Below are positions 42,998 through 51,253 of a stretch of DNA of 64,000 nucleotides, piece after piece. The notes below the pieces were generated by a model. The model made no database searches. It was not told the DNA's origin and saw only the letters and a list, made by a program, of their open reading frames with translations. The DNA comes from an uncultured Bacteroidales bacterium (GTDB lineage Bacteria; Bacteroidota; Bacteroidia; Bacteroidales; UBA932). How positions within the stretch are numbered: the stretch's first letter is position 1; each line of letters opens with the position of its first letter. A program made the translations under genes and the position numbers. The stretch lies in contig CAJOJC010000001.1 of assembly GCA_905234775.1 (NCBI GenBank), positions 1 to 64,000 of the forward strand, written 5' to 3'.

Positions 42998-44046
42998 TGT
43001 TTTATAAGATTAAATAATTGTGTCAGGCGTGCTTCGCAGATTGCCGTCAGGTTCTGTTTGCGAAGTTCAGCGAGGTACCGCTGTTCCTTTCTATATAGTG
43101 GTTCAAGATTCCAATCGGCCGGATAGCCGCAGATGTGCAGCCACTCGGGGTAGGTCGCCTCGGCATATCCGACTTTCTCGGCCAGGAAGGCATCGTAGTC
43201 GGCGGTATGGCTTGCCTCGAGCAGATCCTGCCAGTACTCAATTACCTCCTTGAAGTGGTCTTCAATCTCATAGCGGCGGGCTCCACCGTCGTAGATTATA
43301 CATTTTTCGAGCAGGGCCGGCGCATATGTGTAGTCGAGGATGTATTCGCGGAATTCAGGGGTGATGCAACCGCCCTTCCATCCGAAATCGATCATTGGGA
43401 CGTTGACTCCCGTGACGCCCTTGTCTTCGTAGACAGTAAAGGCGCCCTCGAAGAAAATGCATTCGAACCCCTCGAATTCCGGCCATCTCAGGCGTATATG
43501 TTCAGTCATGTCCTCCATCAGATTGAAGGCTTTCGTTCCTCCGATCGTGAAGAAGACAATCTTCTTTATCGAACCGCCTGCTCGGTCGAACTGCTCGATA
43601 GTATATTTAAGGCATTTTCGGATAGTGTCTCCGCTGGCGAGGATGTCGCCGATAAGGAGGGTGCAATCCTTTTCAGGGTGCAGTTTTTCGTAGCGGATTT
43701 CGAGACCTTTTATAATATGGTCCTCGATGACTCTTTCGCAACTGAGGAAGTTGATATTGTCAAGTCTGATTCCGAGGGAGTGGCAGCATTCCTCGAGAGG
43801 ATAATTGAGGCCTCCGCGAAGGATGGTAAGGATGGCCGCCTTCTTCAAATCCGGCTCCAGGGCTTTAAGGGCTGCGGTCATGGGCTTTTTCAGAGCCTCG
43901 CAGCAATCATACCCTATTACCTCCGGAGAAGCCATCAAACGGCGGCTGCCTTCACTGCTGATTACGTAATAAGTATTCAGAGTATCCTTGGAGACGAGGC
44001 TGTAGAGAGCGGTCTCCTGATCTTTTCGGACTAAATTGAGATGCAT
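42994..44046 (-). CDS. Phosphoribosyltransferase-like protein
   Basis: 350 residues from the ATG at 44046; an in-frame ATG at 44109 would place the promoter inside the gene. LTILRGGLNYPLEECCHSLGI resembles the hood/PPi-loop region and LLIGDILASGDTIRK the PRPP loop of type I phosphoribosyltransferases, but only one acidic residue stands in the loop, closer to uracil phosphoribosyltransferase. The C-terminal 100 residues are not part of a standard PRTase. Coupling to codB suggests conversion or sensing of an imported pyrimidine; the exact reaction is unknown. Confidence 0.72.
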   Translation of the reverse strand: MHLNLVRKDQETALYSLVSKDTLNTYYVISSEGSRRLMASPEVIGYDCCEALKKPMTAALKALEPDLKKAAILTILRGGLNYPLEECCHSLGIRLDNINFLSCERVIEDHIIKGLEIRYEKLHPEKDCTLLIGDILASGDTIRKCLKYTIEQFDRAGGSIKKIVFFTIGGTKAFNLMEDMTEHIRLRWPEFEGFECIFFEGAFTVYEDKGVTGVNVPMIDFGWKGGCITPEFREYILDYTYAPALLEKCIIYDGGARRYEIEDHFKEVIEYWQDLLEASHTADYDAFLAEKVGYAEATYPEWLHICGYPADWNLEPLYRKEQRYLAELRKQNLTAICEARLTQLFNLIKQ

Positions 44047-44069
44047 CCCGATACGAACTAATCGGGATA

Positions 44070-44077
44070 CAAAGATA
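44070..44077 (-). promoter_or_regulatory. Candidate -7 element of the PRTase-codB operon
   Basis: TATCTTTG on the minus strand, 23 bp before the ATG at 44046. No -33 TTTG at standard spacing; a palindrome at 44098-44121 lies where an upstream regulator would bind. Confidence 0.5.
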
Positions 44078-44097
44078 ATCAAATTTTTGTCACTTAA

Positions 44098-44121
44098 CCG
44101 TGTAAACACTTTTTTACACGG
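44098..44121. promoter_or_regulatory. Perfect palindrome between divergent genes
   Basis: CCGTGTAAA pairs with TTTACACGG around CACTTT. It lies between the PRTase/codB promoter and the divergent lipoprotein gene. It could be an operator or a transcript hairpin; nothing distinguishes these. Confidence 0.55.
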
Positions 44122-44165
44122 ATAATTTTTTGTCCCTTTGCAAAAGAACCAAACTTTTATGTGCT

Positions 44166-45443
44166 ATGAAACTTTATTTAAGACTTTTCGCGGCCTGTTT
44201 TCTGGCCAGCTCAATCATCTCTTGCAGCAAATATGCATCCGGGCCTTCTTTTTACATGCCTGACGATTCTGCCGTCGTGGGCGGGTCCGATTCTTCCGGA
44301 TTCGACTTATCATCCCTGGCCCGGATGTTTGCTGCACTGCCTATCGGTATAGATCAGATGCAGGAAGTTATGGATGCCGCTTCGTCTTCCGCCGGCAACG
44401 GCTACGACGAAGAGTATACGATGAAACAGCTGATCGAGGCCCCAGGCTGCGGCGTCGGAGACAACCCTACAAAAGCCGGCTCCTATGCGCGTCCGCTGAG
44501 AGATATGATCGCAGAGTATCTTCAAAAGGAGACCAAAGCCGGGGCGAAAGATGTTGAGGAATATATGAACTCCCTTTCCAGCTCGGATCTTCAGCTGTAC
44601 TGGCCGTATTCAGAAGACTGGGACGGAGAGCAGCTCCCTATCATTACCTTTGACCCGGGATATGGCTCGGACTATAATTACGGGTATAAAATAGGTATCG
44701 ACGGTAGTGGAGTCCATGTAGTAGATTCCGTCTATGTAGACGAGCAGGTCGCCCGCGAACACCCGGTGTGGGTTATTAATACTAATGACGACGCCGGTTT
44801 TACGCCTTTGGATATTTACCGCACTGCTGTCATTCATATTTCCCCTTCTTCTGTCATTCCGAGCTCCCTTTCTTCTGTCATTCCGAGCTCCCTTTCTTCT
44901 GTCATACCCGGCTTCGACCGGGTATCTAAGACCCCCGATCAGGTCGGGGGTGACACGGAAACCAAGTCCGGCCCCCGAATGCTGTACCTCCGCTCGTTCA
45001 CCATGCTGCGCCACTATGACAGCTGGTTTCGCGGCGGAAGTGAGTTCTTCGTAAAATGCGGAGCCGTAAATGGTTTCCACGCAACAACGGAAGCGGAGAT
45101 GAGACTGTACTATCCGAGCGTCACTGACTTTATGGTGGTCGTGAAGCGTAAACAGCTCGGCGAGGAGATTCCGTACAATGGAATAATAATGACTGATTTT
45201 ACTAATCAGCTGGAGAACCTAGCCTTCCTGATAACCGAAGACGACGGAGGAACCCAGACTTCGTGGAAGTGTTCTGCTACCGTTAAGGTAAAATCCAAGA
45301 GCTACGGTTTCGAGTGTGATATCCCATATAATGAAAAAGACGATATAGTCTGGCGCGGCCAGCTAAGCGCCAGCTTCTTCCAGGAAGCCGACTGGGTCCA
45401 GGGCCGTTTCGGAGACGTATTAATCTCTTTCGTCCTGGAATAA
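44166..45443 (+). CDS. Lipoprotein of unknown function carrying palindromic repeats
   Basis: 425 residues from the ATG at 44166, which gives the signal FLASSIISCSK; an in-frame upstream ATG at 44130 adds 12 residues with no signal. The N-terminal third has Ser/Gly-rich and acidic stretches. Residues about 225-262 are encoded by repeats (two and a half 24-bp units giving SSLSSVIP, then two hairpin units) that keep the frame. The remaining C-terminal part is beta-rich. I do not recognise a family. Plus strand, divergent from the codB operon. Confidence 0.75.
   Translation: MKLYLRLFAACFLASSIISCSKYASGPSFYMPDDSAVVGGSDSSGFDLSSLARMFAALPIGIDQMQEVMDAASSSAGNGYDEEYTMKQLIEAPGCGVGDNPTKAGSYARPLRDMIAEYLQKETKAGAKDVEEYMNSLSSSDLQLYWPYSEDWDGEQLPIITFDPGYGSDYNYGYKIGIDGSGVHVVDSVYVDEQVAREHPVWVINTNDDAGFTPLDIYRTAVIHISPSSVIPSSLSSVIPSSLSSVIPGFDRVSKTPDQVGGDTETKSGPRMLYLRSFTMLRHYDSWFRGGSEFFVKCGAVNGFHATTEAEMRLYYPSVTDFMVVVKRKQLGEEIPYNGIIMTDFTNQLENLAFLITEDDGGTQTSWKCSATVKVKSKSYGFECDIPYNEKDDIVWRGQLSASFFQEADWVQGRFGDVLISFVLE
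44844..44954. repeat. Cluster of 24-bp repeats and REP-like hairpins inside a gene
   Basis: Units at 44844-44867 and 44868-44891 (TTCTTCTGTCATTCCGAGCT core), a partial third at 44892-44905, then ATACCCGG/CCGGGTAT (44904-44925) and ACCCCCGA/TCGGGGGT around TCAGG (44931-44951), ending TGACA. These match dispersed GTCAT-type palindromes common in intergenic DNA, here inserted in frame in a lipoprotein gene. Confidence 0.85.
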
Positions 45444-45499
45444 TTAGTATAATGAGTTCAGAAATTTCCTTATATTTACACTCAAAATTAGGAGTAATT

Positions 45500-45802
45500 A
45501 TGAACTCACCGAGAAAGAAAGAGTACGATTATTTGTCTTTGAGACTGAGGGGGCGCACCAAAGCACGCATTAAGACTGCGGCAAAAAGTGCAAAAATGAG
45601 CGTGAATGAGTATTTGAACCGCGCCCTTGAAGAAATTACAAAGGACATCGTTTCAGAAGAAGAGATTATGGAAGAGAAGAAAAAAACAGAAGCGTTCCTG
45701 GATGCTGTTTGCGGCACCTGGAAGACAGATAAGACGGCGGATGAGATAATGTCGGAGATCAAGTCTTCACTCAAGTCAAAGAAAGTCGAAGACCTATGGT
45801 AA
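45500..45802 (+). CDS. Antitoxin of a VapC-type toxin-antitoxin pair
   Basis: 100 residues from the ATG at 45500, preferred because AGGAG lies 6 bp upstream; an in-frame ATG at 45452 exists. The N-terminal half (YDYLSLRLRGRTKARIKTAAKSAKMSVNEYLNRALEEI) is a ribbon-helix-helix of the HicB/Arc type; the C-terminal half is acidic, suited to covering the toxin. It overlaps the PIN-domain gene by 7 bp. Confidence 0.85.
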   Translation: MNSPRKKEYDYLSLRLRGRTKARIKTAAKSAKMSVNEYLNRALEEITKDIVSEEEIMEEKKKTEAFLDAVCGTWKTDKTADEIMSEIKSSLKSKKVEDLW

Positions 45803-46182
45803 AGTACCTTCTTGATACGAACATTATTATAGACCTGCTGCGCGGCACTTCTCCTGAAACCAAGCAACTTATAGTCAGTCTTGGGATCAGCAACTGCGCC
45901 ATCTCGGACATCACTTTATATGAATTATATGTCGGGGTAGAACTATTCGGCGGGCCAGACGGAGAAGCAGCAATCGAGCGCATCGTCGGCGGATTAACTG
46001 TCCTTCCGTCCAAAGATGGATTCCGCGAGGCGGCCAGACAGTACGTTCGGTTAAAAGCCAAGGGTGAGACTATCGAAGACCTTGACCTTTTCATTGGCTG
46101 TACGGCAATAGTCAATGACCTATATATGGTTACTGGAAACGTGAAACACCTCTCACGCCTGGAGAATATCAGAATTCTTTAA
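45796..46182 (+). CDS. vapC: PIN-domain ribonuclease toxin, VapC type
   Basis: 128 residues, standard VapC length. Acidic metal-binding residues occur in LLDTNIIIDLL (near 6), ITLYELYVGVE (near 43) and EDLDLFIGCTA (near 96), with VTGNVKHL near the C-terminus. Endoribonuclease toxin neutralised by the upstream antitoxin. All catalytic positions appear intact, so this pair is probably active, unlike the parDE remnant nearby. Confidence 0.92.
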   Translation: MVKYLLDTNIIIDLLRGTSPETKQLIVSLGISNCAISDITLYELYVGVELFGGPDGEAAIERIVGGLTVLPSKDGFREAARQYVRLKAKGETIEDLDLFIGCTAIVNDLYMVTGNVKHLSRLENIRIL

Positions 46183-46222
46183 ACGTTCGTCGCCCGGAGC
46201 CTATAGACCAAGGGGTTCCAGT

Positions 46223-46281
46223 ACCGCCATCTCGCAGGCCTTGCAGTCGAAGAGGAGGGGGAAGCGGCGGGAGTTGTTGAC
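46223..46281. repeat. 59-bp direct repeat of the U32 gene 3' end, left copy
   Basis: Identical to 48534-48592, the last codons of the U32 peptidase gene (VNNSRRFPLLFDCKACEMAV). The two copies bracket the AT-rich lipoprotein/C10 protease module. Confidence 0.92.
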
Positions 46282-46303
46282 GTTAGTCTCTATCGCGGTT
46301 TGA

Positions 46304-47098
46304 TTAAAACCAATCGTGTATTCCCATATCCCCGGATATACGCGCCTCCAGAACCATCTCTGTCTCAATAAAGGATTCGTCTGCATTGGGGTTGGAATAC
46401 TGCTCAAGCAGCCACGACCAATAATGCTCTATAGTAACCGGGAAAACAAATGTAAGAGTAACCTTATAGTCTTCTGTTAATTCTTCCGGCATCATTGTTG
46501 AGCAGAAATACATCTCTGTAGGCATCATTACCCCCTCCAAGAAATATTCGTTCAATAAGGATCCGATACACCTGCCCTCTTTTAAAATGCGGTACTCCGG
46601 ACCGGCGCATTTAAACATGGCCGTAGTGTAAAAGATGGTGAAAAACGAGGATAGATCTTCTCCGGCATTCTTCCCGAACAAAACCTTATCTGCGTACACT
46701 CTAATACTATCTCTAGCATATACATTGGATATGAAATGATGTTTTTGAGTGTTGTCCACAAAAGAATAATAGTAATCCTTAAAAACCTTATTACGGTCCA
46801 GGATCTTTTCAATAGCATAATTCTCGGCGGGAGTGCGAGATTTATTAATGGGTGCGTTACTAGGATAACAGAAATAAGCCTCTATCTTTTCGTTAATATG
46901 AGACTTAACCCCCAGAGCACAACGAATTATAAAGGCAGATTTAGTCGGATTCTTTCCGACACTCACTAATGTCAAATTATTATTCCAGTTCCGATCTTCT
47001 ACAAAGACAGACTCGGGGCTTTCATAAGTCTTATTCTCCGGCTTGCAAGAACAAATAAGAGCCAATAAGGCGAATGTCATTAACGAGGTATATTTCAT
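46304..47098 (-). CDS. Lipoprotein of unknown function next to C10 protease
   Basis: 264 residues with lipoprotein signal (LALICSCKPE, cysteine near 18). Rich in aromatic residues; no family recognised. The gene is AT-rich compared with most of the window and starts 5 bp after the C10 protease stop, so the two are co-transcribed. In streptococci and Bacteroides fragilis, C10 proteases are encoded beside small inhibitors; this protein is larger, so an inhibitor role is only a possibility. Confidence 0.8.
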   Translation of the reverse strand: MKYTSLMTFALLALICSCKPENKTYESPESVFVEDRNWNNNLTLVSVGKNPTKSAFIIRCALGVKSHINEKIEAYFCYPSNAPINKSRTPAENYAIEKILDRNKVFKDYYYSFVDNTQKHHFISNVYARDSIRVYADKVLFGKNAGEDLSSFFTIFYTTAMFKCAGPEYRILKEGRCIGSLLNEYFLEGVMMPTEMYFCSTMMPEELTEDYKVTLTFVFPVTIEHYWSWLLEQYSNPNADESFIETEMVLEARISGDMGIHDWF

Positions 47099-47103
47099 AA
47101 TTG

Positions 47104-48423
47104 TTACAAAGCAAAACTATAATCACAAAGAATATTGATATTTTGATCATACTGATCACCAGAATGCACATACCAGCCACCGGTTAGAGCAAACCAATCA
47201 TCGTCAAATCCATAACCGTCTTTCCACTGAGTCCACCATCCCCAGTTCATTTTGATGCGATAGATATGGGGGGAAGAATAACCGACAGTATCTATCCGTT
47301 CTTCGAGTAATGGGGGATAACCGGATAATTTTTGATAGTACTCCAAATACCTCGTTCTAGTTCGCTTATAGCCATCAATAATAAATGCATGCCCGCCGGA
47401 TGAAGAGAAGGCAGATACTAAGACTGGCATACCATTCAACAAATTCTGAGTAATCTTTGTAACGGAATAGGATTGTTTCACACTAGAGATTCCGACACTG
47501 GAATAAAAGTTTTTAATTTTCGTTAAAGAATTAAAAACACCAGTAGATGTATCGCTATAATGAGCTTTTAACTCTTTCCCCATGATTCTTAACAACAAGG
47601 GGGTTGCATAATTATCTAAGGAGTCAGTATATTCCAACCCCACATCATTAACATTAACATAATAACCATTCCACCCCAGAGTTAGATTATAGTTGAAATG
47701 GTTGCATAGAAATTGCAGCATTTCTCCGCATGCGACAGGCGCACATCCTGCGGGTTTCTTCCCGCTCCCGGAATCTTTTGGAGGACAGTAATAATTATAA
47801 GGATGCCACTGATCCCAATGGGCCTGGACAAGATGGCATGTGCTGTCATAATAGACCTCTTCAGTCCAAGTTGAAACCAGCTGCCATTCCCCACCATAAT
47901 AGGGAATAATCGGCAGAGAATCTCCTTGAAAGCGAAGTGGTTCTTTCCCGGAGGTTTTTGCCCACTCCTGCCTGTGGGAGAATATCTCTTCTGCCGTGAA
48001 TGTCAATTCGCTATCCTCTGAATGAATAATGCGCTTCATGTCCTCAGCGGTCATTTCAAGCCACGAGATCAAGCCTCCGTTTTCAGAGGACATCGATATT
48101 GAACCCACGCCGCTTTGGGCTATCACAGCCGGCGTGCGCTTGTCTGCAGACAGGATTACCCATCCATCGTCATAGTTAACGAAATACATCAACGTTTCAC
48201 CCTCCTGGTCTACGTATGGCTCAACAGTAATCTTGCCCGAGATTCCTTTGGTGGGGAAAGACGCCATATCGTAAGCGTCACTCAATGTAACGCGATTTGA
48301 GGTGGTGCCGGTGAATTGATCAGGCTTTCTTACGCTCAGATCGGAGACCGGTTTGGCAGAACATGAGGCAAGAAGATATCCTATAACCAATAGTATTGGC
48401 GCTTTCAACGTTATTTTAAACAT
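47104..48423 (-). CDS. C10 (streptopain-like) cysteine protease lipoprotein
   Basis: 439 residues from the ATG at 48423; the longer frame to 48651 runs through the U32 gene end and is rejected. Lipoprotein signal (IGYLLASCSAK), a Spi-like propeptide (about 40-165), then the catalytic cysteine in PAGCAPVACGEM (C227) and histidine in SSGGHAFIIDGY. KMNWGWWTQWKDGYG is the usual Asn/Trp segment. A surface or periplasmic protease, probably self-activated by loss of the propeptide. AT-rich, part of the inserted module. Confidence 0.9.
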   Translation of the reverse strand: MFKITLKAPILLVIGYLLASCSAKPVSDLSVRKPDQFTGTTSNRVTLSDAYDMASFPTKGISGKITVEPYVDQEGETLMYFVNYDDGWVILSADKRTPAVIAQSGVGSISMSSENGGLISWLEMTAEDMKRIIHSEDSELTFTAEEIFSHRQEWAKTSGKEPLRFQGDSLPIIPYYGGEWQLVSTWTEEVYYDSTCHLVQAHWDQWHPYNYYCPPKDSGSGKKPAGCAPVACGEMLQFLCNHFNYNLTLGWNGYYVNVNDVGLEYTDSLDNYATPLLLRIMGKELKAHYSDTSTGVFNSLTKIKNFYSSVGISSVKQSYSVTKITQNLLNGMPVLVSAFSSSGGHAFIIDGYKRTRTRYLEYYQKLSGYPPLLEERIDTVGYSSPHIYRIKMNWGWWTQWKDGYGFDDDWFALTGGWYVHSGDQYDQNINILCDYSFAL

Positions 48424-48514
48424 AAATAAAAGGTTAATACTGCTAAGGTAATAATTTTTGTGTATTACAAAATACTTACCCGCCCCGTTTCGCGAGAGCG
48501 CGCAACACGCCGTA

Positions 48515-50254
48515 TCATTTACATGGAGTAAGGACCGCCATCTCGCAGGCCTTGCAGTCGAAGAGGAGGGGGAAGCGGCGGGAGTTGTTGACCAGGAAGA
48601 TGTCGCCGGTCTGTTTTGCGCCCTGGTGGACGGGGCAAAGACCGAGTTCATACTTGATGCAGTACTTGGAGCGCATCAGCTCCCCGGGACGCCGGCCGGT
48701 CTCCAGCGCGGCGGGCGCAATCTGGCCCTTAAAGGAAGGACGAAGCGGCCGGACGCGAACCGGCTGCGCATCCAACTTTTCTGCGAGTTCCCTGCGAAGG
48801 CCGTTCAGGGCCGCCGCGCCCAGATGGGGAAGCGCCCCGTCATGGTCAATGCCAGCCACCGTAAATGCGTAGTCCCCGCTGCGTTTGCCCAGTTGTCCGG
48901 CGATCATCGCCTCTGAGCGCTGAATGTCGCGAGCTGGCTCGCAGCCTTCGAGTGTGACGGACGCATGGCGGCCATCCTCCGTCTCGGCGGAAACGGAGAG
49001 CGACGTTCCGCTCGCCTCAACGCTTAGCTCGACCTCGATAAATCTCCTGCACGGATTGGCGTCCAGGCTCTTTTCGAAGGCGGTGGAGATGTTGCGCCAG
49101 AGAGTAACTCCCGGCTTTAAACCTGCGACCGGTTTGCAAACGATCTTATTCCCCTGGCACACATCGCCCCTGAAACCGATTATTTCCCCGTCCGAGACGA
49201 ACGCGAAACCGTCGCCATTATGAAGATCCAGCGCCCTCGGGCCCACGGTAATTTCCATCCCCTGCGCCACCGGGCGGACGGACAAGACGGCCCCGATTTC
49301 TTCGCCCATCGACTTCGGAGTATCGAGCGAAGCCCATTTCCCGCGCTTGCCGTCCAGGAACAGTTCGGTAAACCCACGGTTGAAGGTCTTGGAGAGATCC
49401 GGCTCGAATCCTCCCTCGACCCGTCCGAACGAAGCGCGCCTCAAAGCGCCTCCGGAGGCCTGGACAAGTTTATCGAGCAGCAGGGAGTAATGCCTGACGG
49501 TATTTCGAACGTATGAGGCGTTTTTCAGACGGCCCTCAATCTTGAAGGAAGTGGCGCCGGCGGCGACAAGATCCGAAAGCCTTGCGCTGAGATTGAAATC
49601 TTTCAAGGACAGAAGCGCTTTGTCGCGAACCAGCACCTTTCCTTCGGAATCTACCAGGTCGTAGAGATTTCTGCAGGCCTGGATACACTCGCCCCGATCG
49701 CCGCTCCTGGCCCCATCAGTCAGGACCTCCGACATAGTACATTGTCCGCTGTAACAGACGCAAAGGGCGCCGTGGACAAAGCATTCGATTTCGCAGGGGA
49801 CGGCCGAAGCAATCTCCTGGATAACCGAAAGCGGCAGCTCCCTTTCCAAAATGAGTCTGGAGCAGCCGGCCTCGGCAAAGAGTCTGGCCCGTTCTACCGT
49901 CCTTATCGAACACTGGGTTGAGGCGTGGAGGGGGACTCTGATATCCTCCCACAGCCCGACCCTGGGATCGCGGATGATGAAGGCGTCCGCGCCTGCCTGC
50001 TGCGCCGCGATCATCTGGCGGTGGACTTCGTCCATCTCGCCTTCCCGCAGCAGGATATTGAACGTTACGAAGATTCTGGCCCCGAACTTATGGGCGTACG
50101 CGCAGAGCCTGGCGATTTCCTCTACGGAATTACCCGCATCTTTGCGTGCCCCGAAATCCGGCCCGGCGATATACACCGCATCGGCACCGCAGTCTATTGC
50201 TGCGATGCCGATGTCAGAGTTTCTTGCCGGGGCAAGAAGTTCGAGGGCTTTCAT
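48515..50254 (-). CDS. U32-family peptidase / tRNA or ubiquinone hydroxylation-type protein
   Basis: 579 residues. LELLAPARNSDIGIAAIDCGADAVYIAG at the N-terminus, HASTQCSIRT, and ECFVHGALCVCYSGQC with the conserved cysteines near 160-172 define peptidase family U32; CRNLYDL and FKIEGRLKN follow. Members include collagenase-like proteases and the Fe-S proteins RlhA and TrhP that hydroxylate RNA; the length fits the RlhA/TrhP type better. The last 20 codons are duplicated at 46223-46281. It starts 3 bp after the TPR gene. Confidence 0.9.
   Translation of the reverse strand: MKALELLAPARNSDIGIAAIDCGADAVYIAGPDFGARKDAGNSVEEIARLCAYAHKFGARIFVTFNILLREGEMDEVHRQMIAAQQAGADAFIIRDPRVGLWEDIRVPLHASTQCSIRTVERARLFAEAGCSRLILERELPLSVIQEIASAVPCEIECFVHGALCVCYSGQCTMSEVLTDGARSGDRGECIQACRNLYDLVDSEGKVLVRDKALLSLKDFNLSARLSDLVAAGATSFKIEGRLKNASYVRNTVRHYSLLLDKLVQASGGALRRASFGRVEGGFEPDLSKTFNRGFTELFLDGKRGKWASLDTPKSMGEEIGAVLSVRPVAQGMEITVGPRALDLHNGDGFAFVSDGEIIGFRGDVCQGNKIVCKPVAGLKPGVTLWRNISTAFEKSLDANPCRRFIEVELSVEASGTSLSVSAETEDGRHASVTLEGCEPARDIQRSEAMIAGQLGKRSGDYAFTVAGIDHDGALPHLGAAALNGLRRELAEKLDAQPVRVRPLRPSFKGQIAPAALETGRRPGELMRSKYCIKYELGLCPVHQGAKQTGDIFLVNNSRRFPLLFDCKACEMAVLTPCK
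48534..48592. repeat. 59-bp direct repeat, right copy (in U32 gene)
   Basis: Original-looking copy inside the coding end of the U32 gene, identical to 46223-46281. The module between the copies is about 2.25 kb. Confidence 0.92.
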
Positions 50255-50257
50255 TGG

Positions 50258-51190
50258 CTACTTGAGAGCCTTGAGCTGCTTCTGGGCCTCGGGGCCGTAG
50301 GTAGGATCGTTCTCGACCATCTTGTAGTACTCGATAGCCTTTGCGTTGTTCTTAAGGCCCTGGTAGAGAGTTGCGATAGTGAACTTCACGGCTGAGACAT
50401 TGCCTGCGCCGGGTTTCAGCTCGACGTATTTCTCGAAGCTTGCGATAGCCTTCTCTGCCTTGCTGAGGTTCTGGGCTGCGAGACCTGCGATGTAGCAAGC
50501 GTCTGCATTCTCGAGATAAGAGTTGCTCTTGTCTGCGTTCTCGATAGCCTCGGCGAACTTCTTAGCTTTGTTGGCGGCGTTGGCTTTCTTGAGGAAGATA
50601 GCGGAAAGCTGCTTGTTGGCGGCCTTTTCCTGGCCCAGCGAAGCTGCGAGCTCATAAGTCTCGACTGCTTTCTCGGTATTTCCGAGCTTGTCGTATGCCT
50701 GGCCCATGTAAAGGGCTGCCTTTGCGTTGCCGGGATCCAAATCCAGAGTCTGCTGGAAAGCCGCTGCTGCGGCCTCGTATTCCTTAGCCTTAAGAAGTTT
50801 TGTTCCCTTCTGGATGTAGGCCTGAGGGATGAGGGCCTGAGCCTCAGCTGCGGTAGATTCCGCTCCGAGCTTCTCAGCGAGGGCTGCTGCCTCACCCAAT
50901 TTAGCGACAGCGGTCTCATATTCTCCTTCCTTCAGGAGATCTTTTGCGATCGAAAGGCTGAGCGAGGGCATGATACTTTCACAATTGGCGACGATCTCTG
51001 CGCCTGCCTCTCCGCACTCAACTGCGAGGTTGTATGCTTTCTGGAAATACTCCATGGCTCCGGTTTTGTCGCCAAGGGCGATAGCCTCTGCACCATGGTT
51101 GTAAAGATCCGTTGCTTCATTTACATCCTGCGCGAAGCCCAGCGAAAGGGCTGCGAAAAGCGCGCAAACTGATACTAATACCTTCTTCAT
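50258..51190 (-). CDS. Exported TPR-repeat protein
   Basis: 310 residues with signal peptide (CALFAALSLGFAQ). About six helical hairpins of TPR type, the clearest being AAFQQTLDLDPGNAKAALYM and AIASFEKYVELKPGAG. Very alanine/lysine-rich. A periplasmic scaffold role is likely; partner unknown. Has its own consensus promoter and is followed by the U32 gene. Confidence 0.85.
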   Translation of the reverse strand: MKKVLVSVCALFAALSLGFAQDVNEATDLYNHGAEAIALGDKTGAMEYFQKAYNLAVECGEAGAEIVANCESIMPSLSLSIAKDLLKEGEYETAVAKLGEAAALAEKLGAESTAAEAQALIPQAYIQKGTKLLKAKEYEAAAAAFQQTLDLDPGNAKAALYMGQAYDKLGNTEKAVETYELAASLGQEKAANKQLSAIFLKKANAANKAKKFAEAIENADKSNSYLENADACYIAGLAAQNLSKAEKAIASFEKYVELKPGAGNVSAVKFTIATLYQGLKNNAKAIEYYKMVENDPTYGPEAQKQLKALK

Positions 51191-51221
51191 ATCGTTAAAT
51201 CTTTTGTTGCCGGTTGAAGGG

Positions 51222-51253
51222 CAAAATTATGAAAAAATACTAACTACTCCAAA
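51222..51253 (-). promoter_or_regulatory. Promoter of the TPR/U32 operon
   Basis: On the minus strand TTTG (51253-51250), 20 bases, TAATTTTG (51229-51222), 31 bp before the ATG. The -33 element lies within the last codons of the pepP gene. Confidence 0.8.

Noticed and set aside
46201..46407. 68-codon minus-strand frame ending like the U32 protein
   Set aside because: It is a chance read-through of the 59-bp duplicated U32 end joined to the lipoprotein gene end; not a gene.
46223..48592. Complete integrative element with integrase
   Set aside because: No recombinase, transposase or mobilisation gene lies between the 59-bp repeats; only a two-gene module is present.
48424..48651. Longer start for the C10 protease
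   Set aside because: It would remove the lipoprotein signal from the N-terminus and run through the end of the U32 gene.
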